Below are positions 9,251 to 19,164 of a stretch of 64,000 nt of DNA, one piece after another; positions within the stretch are counted from its first letter, which is position 1; the number at the start of each line of letters is the position of its first letter. The DNA is taken from contig QFXE01000010.1 of the NCBI GenBank assembly GCA_003349915.1, positions 186,001-250,000 on the forward strand. The letters are read 5' to 3'. Source of the stretch: an endosymbiont of Escarpia spicata. Its GTDB lineage: Bacteria; Pseudomonadota; Gammaproteobacteria; Chromatiales; Chromatiaceae. The position numbers and the translations under genes are program-made. The notes under the pieces are model-generated. The model was given only the letters and a program-made list of their open reading frames with translations. It did not search any database and was not told where the DNA came from.

Positions 9251-9997
9251 ATGATAGTTCGATTTTTCCATCAGATGGGTTCGCCCCGTTACTTTTACAA
9301 TGTCGCGGGTAAAATGATTCCCTGGTTCGCGATCTCTTTTCTGCTCACCCTGATCGCCGGTATCTATTACGGGCTGTTCGTCGCCCCACCCGACTATCAA
9401 CAGGGTGAAAGCTACCGCATCATGTACATTCATGTGCCTGCGGCCTGGATGTCGATGTTCATCTATATGGTGATGGCGGCCGCCGGCCTGATCAGCTTGG
9501 TCTGGCGCATCAAAATCACGGAGATCACGATTATCAGCAGTGCCTCGGTCGGGGCATCCTTTACTTTTCTGGCACTGGTGACCGGCTCATTGTGGGGCAA
9601 ACCCATGTGGGGGACCTGGTGGGTCTGGGATGCACGTCTCACATCTGAGCTATTGTTGCTGTTCCTCTACCTCGGCATCATCGCGCTCTACAGTGCCATA
9701 GAGGACAAACGCGTGGCTGCACGAGCCATCTCCATTCTGGCGCTGGTGGGCGTGGTCAATATTCCGATCATCCACTACTCGGTGGAGTGGTGGAACACGC
9801 TGCATCAGACCTCATCCGTGACCATGACTGGAAAACAAGCCATGTCGACCAGCATGCTAATCCCGCTTTTGTTGATGGGCATCTCTTTTAAACTTTATTA
9901 CGGTGCCGTGGTCTTAATGCGGGCACGAGCTGAAGTACTGGAACGTGACCGCAATACCCGCTGGGTGCGCGAGCTGGTTGAAGGGGAGATGAAATGA
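9251..9997 (+). CDS. ccmC: CcmC, haem handling protein
   Basis: Membrane protein of 248 residues with six predicted helices and the tryptophan-rich WWD segment (MWGTWWVWDARLTSE) in the periplasmic loop between two haem-ligand histidines (IHVPAAW and IIHYSVEWW). Needed to load haem onto the His of CcmE. It overlaps ccmD by four bases. Confidence 0.96.
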   Translation: MIVRFFHQMGSPRYFYNVAGKMIPWFAISFLLTLIAGIYYGLFVAPPDYQQGESYRIMYIHVPAAWMSMFIYMVMAAAGLISLVWRIKITEITIISSASVGASFTFLALVTGSLWGKPMWGTWWVWDARLTSELLLLFLYLGIIALYSAIEDKRVAARAISILALVGVVNIPIIHYSVEWWNTLHQTSSVTMTGKQAMSTSMLIPLLLMGISFKLYYGAVVLMRARAEVLERDRNTRWVRELVEGEMK

Positions 9998-10161
9998 GCG
10001 AATTTCTGGATATGGGCGGTTATGCCATGTATGTATGGCCGTCTTATGGACTGGCTTTCGTCATCCTCGTTGCCAACTGGGTCAGCCCGCTTTTACAGCG
10101 CCGCCGGGTCCTAACTGACATCGCCCGCAAACTGCGTCGCGAAAAGAGAGAGCAAAAATGA
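9994..10161 (+). CDS. ccmD: CcmD, small membrane protein of the Ccm system
   Basis: Gene of 55 codons found by reading between ccmC and ccmE. It starts at the ATGA shared with ccmC and stops inside the ATGA shared with ccmE. The protein begins MSEFLDMGGYAMYVWPSYG, has one membrane helix (about residues 18-33), and ends in a highly basic tail (RRRVLTDIARKLRRE). CcmD helps release holo-CcmE from CcmABC. Size, topology and position are typical. Confidence 0.92.
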   Translation: MSEFLDMGGYAMYVWPSYGLAFVILVANWVSPLLQRRRVLTDIARKLRREKREQK

Positions 10162-10625
10162 ATCCTATTCGAAAAAAACGCCTTTATCTGATTGGTATGA
10201 TGGTTGCCGGTATCGGTGTCGCTGCCTGGCTCGCTCTGAACGCTTTCGATGAAAATCTGATGTTTTTCTTTTCACCCTCCGAAATAGCAGAGGGCAAGGC
10301 CCCCACCGGCCATCCCTTTCGCGTCGGTGGATTGGTGAGTAATAACAGCGTCAAGCGCAAGCCAGACGGACTTACCACGGCCTTTGATGTTACGGACAAT
10401 GCCGAGACCGTCACCGTGGAGTACACAGGCATTCTGCCCGATCTGTTCCGCGAGGGCCAAGGCATCGTCGCGCTGGGGCAGTTGAACGAAAGCGGCATCT
10501 TCGTCGCCAGTGAAGTGCTGGCCAAACATGATGAGAACTATATGCCGCCGGAAGTGGCTGACTCACTGAAGACGGCCCACGACGAAGGTGTCAATGAGAT
10601 GCAGCAGCAGGTGAGTGTCCAATGA
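10158..10625 (+). CDS. ccmE: CcmE, periplasmic haem chaperone
   Basis: Protein of 155 residues with an N-terminal signal anchor (about 9-29) and a beta-barrel domain. The haem-binding His is in LAKHDENYMPPEV, matching the family motif HDExYxPPEV, including the Tyr ligand. It carries haem from CcmC to CcmF/H. Overlaps ccmD and ccmF by four bases each. Confidence 0.96.
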   Translation: MNPIRKKRLYLIGMMVAGIGVAAWLALNAFDENLMFFFSPSEIAEGKAPTGHPFRVGGLVSNNSVKRKPDGLTTAFDVTDNAETVTVEYTGILPDLFREGQGIVALGQLNESGIFVASEVLAKHDENYMPPEVADSLKTAHDEGVNEMQQQVSVQ

Positions 10626-12631
10626 TCCCGGAAATTGGCCATTATGCTCTCATTCTGGCACTCAGCCTTGCCATCATCCAGGCTGTCATCCCACTCGCAG
10701 GTACCTACACGAACACCCACAGCTGGATGGCCCTGTCACGGCCATTAGTCTGGGGCCATCTGCTCTTCCTGACCATCTCAACCGTAGTTTTGGCAAATGC
10801 CTTTTTGGCCAACGACTTCTCGGTCATCTATGTCGCTCAGCATGGCAACACCAAACTGCCGGATCTCTACAAGGTCTCCGCTGTATGGGGCGCTCACGAA
10901 GGATCACTGTTGTTGTGGGCCTTCCTGCTTGCCGCCTGGAGCGCAGCCATCGCCCTTTTCAGCCGTAACCTGCCGCTGCCCGTTGTTGCACGCGTACTGT
11001 CAGTAATGGGTATGATCAGCATCGGCTTCCTGCTGTTCCTGCTGATGACCTCCAACCCTTTCGACCGCACTTTTCCGGTGCCGTTTGAGGGTCGTGAGCT
11101 CAATCCCATGCTACAGGATCCGGGGTTGGCCATTCACCCCCCGCTGCTCTACATGGGTTATGTCGGCTTCTCGGTTGCGTTTGCCTTCTCCATTGCCGCC
11201 CTCCTTGGCGGCAAGCTGGATGCGTCCTGGGCGCGATGGTCACGTCCCTGGACCACGGTGGCCTGGGTCTTTCTGACCGTGGGTATCGCACTGGGCAGTT
11301 GGTGGGCCTACTATGAACTGGGCTGGGGGGGCTGGTGGTTCTGGGATCCGGTGGAAAACGCCTCTTTGATGCCATGGCTCGTAGGTACCGCCCTGATGCA
11401 CTCACTGGCGGTGACCGAGAAAAGGGGCGCCTTCAAGAGCTGGACCGTGCTGTTGGCCCTGTTTGCCTTCTCTCTGAGCCTGCTCGGCACCTTCCTCGTC
11501 CGGTCCGGCGTGCTGACCTCCGTCCACTCCTTCGCGTCGGATCCGGAACGCGGCGTCTTCATCCTGATCTTTCTGCTGGTCGCGATCGGTGGCTCACTCA
11601 TGCTCTATGCGTGGCGTGCCCCCTATATCTCCGGCGGCGGCCGCTTCGATCTGATCTCCCGTGAAACCTTTCTGTTGGGCAACAACCTGCTGTTATCGGT
11701 ACTGGCCGGTCTGATCCTGCTCGGCACCCTGGCGCCGCTGATCTACGATGCCATGGAGTGGGGCAAGATCTCCGTCGGATTTCCCTGGTTCAACAAGATG
11801 TTCGTCCTGCTGACGCCTTTTCTGGCGCTATTGATGGGCGTGGGATCGATCTCCCGTTGGAAACACACCGATGCCGCTTTCCTGGTCAAACAGTTGAAAG
11901 TCGCGTTTATCATCAGCATGGTCTTCGGCCTGCTCACCCTGTTGCCCATGTTTTCCGGTGGAAACCTGATGGTGGGCCTCGGCATGGGACTGGCGATGTG
12001 GGTAGTGACCTCCCATCTGGTCAACGTCAAAGAAAGACTCAAGCACAAAGCAGGATTCAATGGCTTCCTGCGTGATCTCTCGGGTGGTGGCCGCAGCTAC
12101 TATGGCATGATTCTCGCCCATATGGGTGTGGCCATGTTTATCGTCGGCGTTACCATGGTTTCCAACTATGGCATCGAACAGGACATCCGCATGTCTCCCG
12201 GTGATACCGCAGACATTGCCGGCTATGAGTTCAAGTTCGAGGGTGTCAGTGAGTTTCCCGGACCGAACTACAATGCCCATCGCGGACGTTTTCTGATTTC
12301 CAAAGATGGCGAACAGATCGCCATCCTGCAGCCGGAAAAACGCACCTATTTTGTGCAGACACGCCCCATGACTGAAGCGGGGATCGACTGGGGACTGACC
12401 CGTGATCTCTATGTCTCTCTTGGTGAATCACTGGGTGGCGGGGATTGGAGCATGCGCCTCTACTACAAACCCTATATTCGCTGGATCTGGATAGCCTCAA
12501 TCTTTATGGGCCTCGGCGGGCTGCTCGCCATCTCGGACAGACGCTATCGCACTGCCCGCAAACGCTCCCGTTCCACTTCCACCCTGACGGCAGGGAGTTC
12601 AACCACAGCCGCCACGGAGAGTCATTCATGA
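10622..12631 (+). CDS. ccmF: CcmF, cytochrome c haem lyase core subunit
   Basis: Large polytopic membrane protein of 669 residues, the usual size. It has the WWD motif (WGGWWFWDPVENAS) near residue 240 and the conserved HPPLLYMGYVG segment. Joins haem from CcmE to apocytochromes held by CcmH/I. ATGA overlaps with both neighbours. The C-terminal tail after the last helix is basic and Ser/Thr-rich. Confidence 0.97.
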   Translation: MIPEIGHYALILALSLAIIQAVIPLAGTYTNTHSWMALSRPLVWGHLLFLTISTVVLANAFLANDFSVIYVAQHGNTKLPDLYKVSAVWGAHEGSLLLWAFLLAAWSAAIALFSRNLPLPVVARVLSVMGMISIGFLLFLLMTSNPFDRTFPVPFEGRELNPMLQDPGLAIHPPLLYMGYVGFSVAFAFSIAALLGGKLDASWARWSRPWTTVAWVFLTVGIALGSWWAYYELGWGGWWFWDPVENASLMPWLVGTALMHSLAVTEKRGAFKSWTVLLALFAFSLSLLGTFLVRSGVLTSVHSFASDPERGVFILIFLLVAIGGSLMLYAWRAPYISGGGRFDLISRETFLLGNNLLLSVLAGLILLGTLAPLIYDAMEWGKISVGFPWFNKMFVLLTPFLALLMGVGSISRWKHTDAAFLVKQLKVAFIISMVFGLLTLLPMFSGGNLMVGLGMGLAMWVVTSHLVNVKERLKHKAGFNGFLRDLSGGGRSYYGMILAHMGVAMFIVGVTMVSNYGIEQDIRMSPGDTADIAGYEFKFEGVSEFPGPNYNAHRGRFLISKDGEQIAILQPEKRTYFVQTRPMTEAGIDWGLTRDLYVSLGESLGGGDWSMRLYYKPYIRWIWIASIFMGLGGLLAISDRRYRTARKRSRSTSTLTAGSSTTAATESHS

Positions 12632-13167
12632 GTCGTTATCTGCGTTTTCTCGTTCCTCTGGCGATCTTTGCAGTGATTGCCGCGTTCCTGTTCAAGGGAC
12701 TCGACATGAACCCGAGGGAGATCCCCTCCCCGCTGATCGGCAAGCAGGTGCCCGAGTTCTCTCTGCCCTTGTTGGAACAACCCGGTACTCTGATCACCAA
12801 TAAGGATCTGCTGGGCAAGGTCTACCTGCTCAACGTCTGGGCAACCTGGTGTGTCTCCTGCCGGGCGGAACATGAAACCCTGGTACAACTCGGCCGCATG
12901 AACAAGGTCGATATCTATGGCCTCAACTGGAAGGATGAACGCGTTGCTGCACAGGCCTGGCTCAAGCAGTTGGGTAATCCCTATGCCGCCAATATCTTCG
13001 ACAAGAAGGGCCGTACAGCCATCGATTTGGGCGTCTACGGCGCACCGGAGACCTTCCTGGTCGACGCCAAGGGCATCATCCACTACAAGCATGCCGGACC
13101 GGTCAACCCGGATCTGATTCGAGACAAGATTTTGCCGATGGTGGCGGAACTCAGGAAGAAAGGATGA
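12628..13167 (+). CDS. ccmG: CcmG/DsbE, thioredoxin-like thiol-disulfide protein
   Basis: Membrane-anchored periplasmic thioredoxin-like protein of 179 residues. The signal anchor is at about 7-23 and the active site C75-x-x-C78 lies in WATWCVSCRAEH; the cis-Pro region reads YGAPETFLVD. Keeps apocytochrome or CcmH cysteines reduced. The true start is the ATG at 12628 within the ATGA shared with ccmF; a longer upstream frame is out of register with any family start. Confidence 0.95.
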   Translation: MSRYLRFLVPLAIFAVIAAFLFKGLDMNPREIPSPLIGKQVPEFSLPLLEQPGTLITNKDLLGKVYLLNVWATWCVSCRAEHETLVQLGRMNKVDIYGLNWKDERVAAQAWLKQLGNPYAANIFDKKGRTAIDLGVYGAPETFLVDAKGIIHYKHAGPVNPDLIRDKILPMVAELRKKG

Positions 13168-13652
13168 TGTTCGTGCGTAGTTTTCTACTGAGCCTGTTTT
13201 TTCTCGTAATCGCCACCCCACTCCACGCCGCCACCCTGGCAGAGTACACATTCGAGGATCCGCAAAAGGCGGCTGACTTTCGCGAGGTCATCGACGAGAT
13301 GCGCTGTCTCGTCTGCCAGAATGAGTCCCTGGCCGGTTCCAATGCCGAGCTGGCGGTGGATCTGCGCAACGAGATTTTCGATATGATGACGGCGGGACAG
13401 AATAAGGATGACATCATCCGTTTCATGGTTGCCCGATATGGTGATTTTGTCCTCTACGATCCGCCGATGAAACCCTCGACCTACCCTCTCTGGTTCGGCC
13501 CGTTGGTACTGTTGATCATTGGCGCTTTGGTACTTATCCGGGCGCTACGGAAAAAAAGCGTGACTCAAGAGACCGAACTCTCGAACGATGAGCAACAGCG
13601 GCTCGATACCCTTCTTAAGCAACCGTCTGATTCCAAGGACGCAAAAAAATGA
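13164..13652 (+). CDS. ccmH: CcmH, apocytochrome c thiol-handling subunit
   Basis: Protein of 162 residues with a signal peptide (to about 22), the family motif MRCLVCQN with redox cysteines C48 and C51, and a C-terminal membrane helix (about 107-127). Only this short N-terminal-type CcmH is encoded here; the E. coli CcmH C-terminal half corresponds to the separate ccmI that follows. Overlaps ccmG and ccmI by four bases. Confidence 0.94.
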   Translation: MMFVRSFLLSLFFLVIATPLHAATLAEYTFEDPQKAADFREVIDEMRCLVCQNESLAGSNAELAVDLRNEIFDMMTAGQNKDDIIRFMVARYGDFVLYDPPMKPSTYPLWFGPLVLLIIGALVLIRALRKKSVTQETELSNDEQQRLDTLLKQPSDSKDAKK

Positions 13653-14926
13653 CCCTTTTCTGGATTATTGCGGCCGGGTTGACCCTCCTGGCCATGGCCT
13701 TTGTTATTCTGCCTTTACTAAAAGGTTTTACGAATACAGGCATCAGTTCCGATGAACTCAATCTTGAGGTTTTCCAGCAACAGCTGGAAGAATTGGATAA
13801 CGATCTCAATAGCGGCATTCTCGATCAGACCCGTTATGATGCTGCACGCAAGGATCTTGAAAAAGAGTTCTTGACCGATGTCTCGGGCGACAAAGTGGCG
13901 CCTGCAGCAATGAACCGCAGCAGCGGAAGGTGGGCGATGGGCACAGCCGTGCTTATCCCTGTCAGCGCGGTGATCATCTATCAGATATTGGGTACCCCTG
14001 AAATCATCCCACGTCTGACGGGCCAGGTAGCTGACACTACGGTGAACAGCGCCCAGGAACAAGCTAAAAACCTGCCTCCAATGGAAGAGCTGGTGCAAAA
14101 ACTGGCTGATAAACTGGTGGAACAACCCGAGAACATAGACGGCTGGTTAATGCTGGCCCGCAGCTACATGTCCATGAGTAGGGTTCAGGAAGGGCTTGAG
14201 GCCTATGGACAGGCCATGAAACTCGCCCCGGAAAACACCGCCGTTTTGCTGGCCTACGCAGAGGGCCTGGCTAAAACAGATAGCAACAACTTCACCGGCA
14301 AGGCTGCATCCCTCGTCGAGAAGGCCGTCAAGCTGGATGCGGATAACCCCAATGCACGTTGGATGATGGGAATAGTCTCCTACCAGCGAGGAAACTACCC
14401 CGCTGCCGTCGAACATTGGGAGAGAGCTCAGACTCTGCTCGGCCCGAATAACAAGGATGCGGCCACCATCACGAACGCACTTGAGGATGCGCGCAGAGAG
14501 ATGGGCGAGGCACCCAAACTACCCAGCATCGTACAGCAGACCGCCGCCAAATCAGTACCGACGGCCAATGCAGCAGGCAAGTCGAAAATAACCTTGGAAG
14601 TCGTGCTATCCGATGAGATGCGTGCGAAGGCTAAACCTGGTGATCTGGTATTTATCTACGCCAAGGCGTTGGAAGGACCGCAGATGCCACTGGCAGCCGC
14701 ACGCAAGCAGGTGCGGGATCTGCCCCTGACAATAGAGCTGGATGACGGCATGGCTATGATGCCTCAGTTCAAGCTATCCAACTTTCCTGAGGTTGTGGTA
14801 GGTGCGCGCATTTCGCTCTCAGGCAACCCCATAGCCAAGAGCGGAGATCCGGAGGGCGAGGTCAAACCCGTCACTCCTGGCCAGACGGGCACAGTGAAAG
14901 TTGTCATCAATGGGCTGCATCCCTGA
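13649..14926 (+). CDS. ccmI: CcmI, TPR protein of cytochrome c biogenesis
   Basis: Protein of 425 residues with two N-terminal membrane helices (about 4-24 and 92-112), a cytoplasmic loop rich in Leu and Glu, then a periplasmic TPR region (about 150-290) and a C-terminal beta domain (about 310-425). CcmI binds the C-terminus of apocytochromes and delivers them to CcmFH. Last gene of the ccm operon, followed by a REP-like hairpin. Confidence 0.93.
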   Translation: MTLFWIIAAGLTLLAMAFVILPLLKGFTNTGISSDELNLEVFQQQLEELDNDLNSGILDQTRYDAARKDLEKEFLTDVSGDKVAPAAMNRSSGRWAMGTAVLIPVSAVIIYQILGTPEIIPRLTGQVADTTVNSAQEQAKNLPPMEELVQKLADKLVEQPENIDGWLMLARSYMSMSRVQEGLEAYGQAMKLAPENTAVLLAYAEGLAKTDSNNFTGKAASLVEKAVKLDADNPNARWMMGIVSYQRGNYPAAVEHWERAQTLLGPNNKDAATITNALEDARREMGEAPKLPSIVQQTAAKSVPTANAAGKSKITLEVVLSDEMRAKAKPGDLVFIYAKALEGPQMPLAAARKQVRDLPLTIELDDGMAMMPQFKLSNFPEVVVGARISLSGNPIAKSGDPEGEVKPVTPGQTGTVKVVINGLHP

Positions 14927-14944
14927 TCGCTATACAGCATTCAT

Positions 14945-15022
14945 TGTAGGTCGGATTAGCGATAGCGTAACCCGAAAAGTTTTTGATTTTTGTTGGGTTA
15001 CGCTGCGCTAACCCAACCTACA
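14945..15022. repeat. REP-like inverted pair, family A (GTAGGTTGGGTTAGCG type)
   Basis: Two imperfect copies of a GTAGG-headed palindromic unit face each other around an AT-rich centre, between convergent ccmI and serS. Each unit has the form GTAGGTYGGRTTAGCG followed by a GCGTAACCC arm. The whole could fold into a long hairpin and act as a bidirectional terminator. Similar GTAGG-headed units occur at four other places in the window. Confidence 0.7.
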
Positions 15023-15029
15023 TATGACT

Positions 15030-16610
<1,581 letters not shown>

Positions 16611-16614
<4 letters not shown>

Positions 16615-16985
16615 AGCTGTCTCCCAAGTAAGACGCCAAACCAGCAGGCCAGCAGACAAGCGGTGACACTGAAAACAATGTTCAGGCCCGCTTTCAAAAA
16701 ATCCGCCTGCTCGATCAGGTTCAAAGTTTCAATGGAGAATGTTGAGAAAGTGGTAAACGCCCCCAGAAAACCCACCAGCAGTGCGGCACGCATCTCCGGC
16801 GCAACGGTCATCCTCTCCAGCAGCATAATGTAGAGAAAACCCATCAGTAGTGAACCCGCAACATTGACCACAAGGGTACCAAACGGGAAGCCACGGCCAA
16901 ACAGACCGTAGATGCCGTTGGAAACCCAAAAGCGGAACACCGCACCTGCGGCGCCTCCTGCAGCGATGGCAAATAGCTGCGTCAA
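16611..16985 (-). CDS. crcB: CrcB/Fluc fluoride channel
   Basis: Small membrane protein of 124 residues with four helices. Conserved family features are seen: GGAAGAVFRFWVS near the N-terminus, GTLVVNVAGSLLMGF with the pore Asn, and the GFLGAFTTFSTFS track with the central Na+ site and Phe box. It forms dual-topology dimers that export fluoride. No fluoride riboswitch motif is apparent upstream; a REP-like palindrome lies between it and rarA. Confidence 0.94.
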
Positions 16986-17061
16986 ACCTACTATCCTCTG
17001 AGCATGCTGAAACGAAGCATTCTACCTATGCTGTTATGGGATGGATAGTGTGGGAGCAATG

Positions 17062-17116
17062 ATGGTGCGCACGGCGCATCCTACGTTCGGCTTGTAGGGT
17101 GCGCCATGCGCACCAT
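17062..17116. repeat. REP-like inverted pair, family B (GTAGGGTGCGC type)
   Basis: Two arms of 23 bp face each other around GTTCGGCTT. The right arm (17094-17116), read on the minus strand, is identical to the plus-strand arm at 33090-33112, 16 kb away. Each arm starts with GTAGGGTGCGC when read from the centre. Lies in the crcB-rarA gap. Confidence 0.75.
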
Positions 17117-17124
17117 GACGCTAA

Positions 17125-18447
17125 CTACAAAGACTCAGCATCCAGTTTTTTCAGGTAGGCCAGCTTCTCGGCAATCTTGATCTCCAGCCCTCTGTCCACG
17201 GGAAAATAGAATTCACGGCCGGCAAGCTGCTCTGGCAAATAGTTTTCCCCGGCGACATAACCTTGGGGTTCATCATGGGCATAACGGTAGGCCTTGCCGT
17301 AATCGAGTTCCTTCATCAGCTTGGTCGGCGCATTGCGAAGATGCAAAGGGACATCAAGGGAACCAGACTGCTTTGCCTCGGCAAGTGCACTTTTCCAGGC
17401 GCTATAGACTGCGTTGCTTTTTGGTGCACAGGCCAGATAAGTCACCGCCTGTGCAATGGCCAACTCCCCTTCCGGGCTGCCGAGACGCTCCTGGGTATCC
17501 CAGGCATTGAGCGTTATCTCCAGCGCCCGTGGGTCGGCATTGCCGATATCCTCGGATGCCATACGCACCACGCGGCGCGCAATATAGAGGGGATCGCAAC
17601 CCCCATCGATCATACGGGCCAGCCAATAGAGCGCCGCTTGCGGGGCCGAACCCCGTACCGATTTATGCAGAGCGGATATCTGATCGTAAAAGGCCTCTCC
17701 GCCTTTATCGAAACGCCGCAATGTGCCGGTCGCAACCTCTTCGATAACCTGTTTACCAATCACGCTGCTTTCACTCAGGTCGGAGGCAATCTCCAGCAGA
17801 TTCAAGGCCCGGCGAGCATCGCCATCCGCCGCTTCCGCGAGCATCCCGCAAACCTCATCGTCCATCTGAAGTTCACGCGCTCCCAACCCCCGCTCCTTTT
17901 CGCTCAATGCCTGTCGAATGATGCGTTTTATATCTTCCTCGTTCAGGGACTTGAGCACATAGGTTCGTGCGCGGGAGAGGAGCGCATTGTTGAGTTCAAA
18001 CGAAGGGTTCTCTGTAGTGGCGCCGATGAAGACAACGGTGCCATCCTCCACATGGGGAAGAAACGCATCCTGCTGGGACTTGTTGAAACGGTGCACCTCA
18101 TCGATGAACAACACGGTTGCCCGATTCTCCTGTTGTCGGGAGAGGCGCGCCTGCTCAACTGCAGCCCGGATATCCTTTACTCCGGACAACACTGCCGAGA
18201 GGCTGAGAAAGTTGGCACCGGAGTGCCCGGCAATTAGACTGGCGAGGGTGGTCTTGCCGGTCCCCGGCGGCCCCCAGAAGATCATCGAGTGCAACCGGTC
18301 CTCCTCGATTGCACGCCTCAGTGGTTTACCCGGGCCGACAATGTGTGACTGCCCAACAAACTCATCCATCGTGCGGGGGCGAATGCGATCAGCCAGCGGG
18401 CGCATTCCGCTATCGGGCTCACGGCTGAACAGATCGGCTTCAGTCAT
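17125..18447 (-). CDS. rarA: RarA/MgsA, replication-associated recombination AAA+ ATPase
   Basis: AAA+ protein of 440 residues of the clamp-loader clade that acts at stalled replication forks. Walker A is GPPGTGKTT, Walker B is [10 protein letters not shown], sensor 1 lies in [10 protein letters not shown], and the MgsA C-terminal tetramerisation domain has [22 protein letters not shown]. Overlaps lolA by four bases. Conserved neighbour order lolA-rarA-serS. Confidence 0.95.
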   Translation of the reverse strand: MTEADLFSREPDSGMRPLADRIRPRTMDEFVGQSHIVGPGKPLRRAIEEDRLHSMIFWGPPGTGKTTLASLIAGHSGANFLSLSAVLSGVKDIRAAVEQARLSRQQENRATVLFIDEVHRFNKSQQDAFLPHVEDGTVVFIGATTENPSFELNNALLSRARTYVLKSLNEEDIKRIIRQALSEKERGLGARELQMDDEVCGMLAEAADGDARRALNLLEIASDLSESSVIGKQVIEEVATGTLRRFDKGGEAFYDQISALHKSVRGSAPQAALYWLARMIDGGCDPLYIARRVVRMASEDIGNADPRALEITLNAWDTQERLGSPEGELAIAQAVTYLACAPKSNAVYSAWKSALAEAKQSGSLDVPLHLRNAPTKLMKELDYGKAYRYAHDEPQGYVAGENYLPEQLAGREFYFPVDRGLEIKIAEKLAYLKKLDAESL

Positions 18448-19076
18448 AGATCGCCGATCAGATCAAGACCGGATGGGGGATCGAAGATAAACAGTTCTTC
18501 TTGCAGTTCTGTGTTGCGTGTTATGTTGGAAAAGACGAAACGGGTTACCTGTCCAAAGCTGTCGGACATATCCATGCGCCGCAGTTCATGCTCAATCAGC
18601 CCAAGACGCAGACTGTTGAACTGCACATCCTTCTGCTTGGGCAGGAGTTCCACCCAAACCAGCCCCTCTTTTTCCCCCAGCTCCCGTATGTCGAAATGAC
18701 GGTCAACCGGACTGGTATCGCTCAGCAGCAGTGCCGGCGTTCCCTTTAATGCCTCATGCTGGCTGCGGTGGGAGACCTGTTCCAACTCCACATCGTGAAG
18801 CCAGACACGGTTGCCGTCGGCGACAATGATCTGCTCATTCGGTGGTGCATATTCCCAACGAAAACGCCCAGGCCGATTGAGATAGAGGGTGCCGTTAGTG
18901 ATAAAGGTGCCTTCAAGCTCCGGGGTTGTCAGGGTCTGCTGAAAATCCGCCTGCAAGGTGGTCAGATTCTTCAGGAAAAGCTGCAATTGTTTGGACCCCT
19001 CATCCGCCTGGACGGCAATGGGGGTAAAAAGTAGTGCCAGCAACAGTAAAAATCTGGGAGTCATCGTATATGCCAA
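18444..19076 (-). CDS. lolA: LolA, periplasmic lipoprotein carrier
   Basis: Protein of 210 residues with a Sec signal peptide (to about residue 24, ending VQADE) and the half-open beta-barrel pattern of Lol[33 protein letters not shown]. Carries lipoproteins from LolCDE to LolB across the periplasm. Stop overlaps the rarA start by four bases, and ftsK lies upstream on the same strand. Confidence 0.94.
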   Translation of the reverse strand: MAYTMTPRFLLLLALLFTPIAVQADEGSKQLQLFLKNLTTLQADFQQTLTTPELEGTFITNGTLYLNRPGRFRWEYAPPNEQIIVADGNRVWLHDVELEQVSHRSQHEALKGTPALLLSDTSPVDRHFDIRELGEKEGLVWVELLPKQKDVQFNSLRLGLIEHELRRMDMSDSFGQVTRFVFSNITRNTELQEELFIFDPPSGLDLIGDL

Positions 19077-19094
19077 TTATTTAATCGCTGTAGT

Positions 19095-19161
19095 TAGGAA
19101 CGGCGCCTCCGCCGCGACTTACTAAATCCACGAAGTTTTCGCTGCGAGGCGCCGCTCCTAC
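19095..19161. repeat. REP-like inverted pair, family C (GTAGGAGCGGCGCCTCG type)
   Basis: Two arms of about 22 bp, TAGGAACGGCGCCTCC and its inverted partner ending GGCGCCGCTCCTAC, surround an AT-rich spacer between ftsK and lolA. A shorter relative is at 44521-44544. The sequence resembles REP units of pseudomonads in form, with a GTAGG head. Confidence 0.7.
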
Positions 19162-19164
19162 AAT

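Noticed and set aside
12622-13251. Open frame of 209 codons on the minus strand over ccmG
   Set aside because: Antisense to a clear CcmG with its CxxC active site; nothing supports coding on the other strand.
16986-17124. Fluoride riboswitch ahead of crcB
   Set aside because: The gap is mostly a REP-like palindrome; no fluoride aptamer core is visible.
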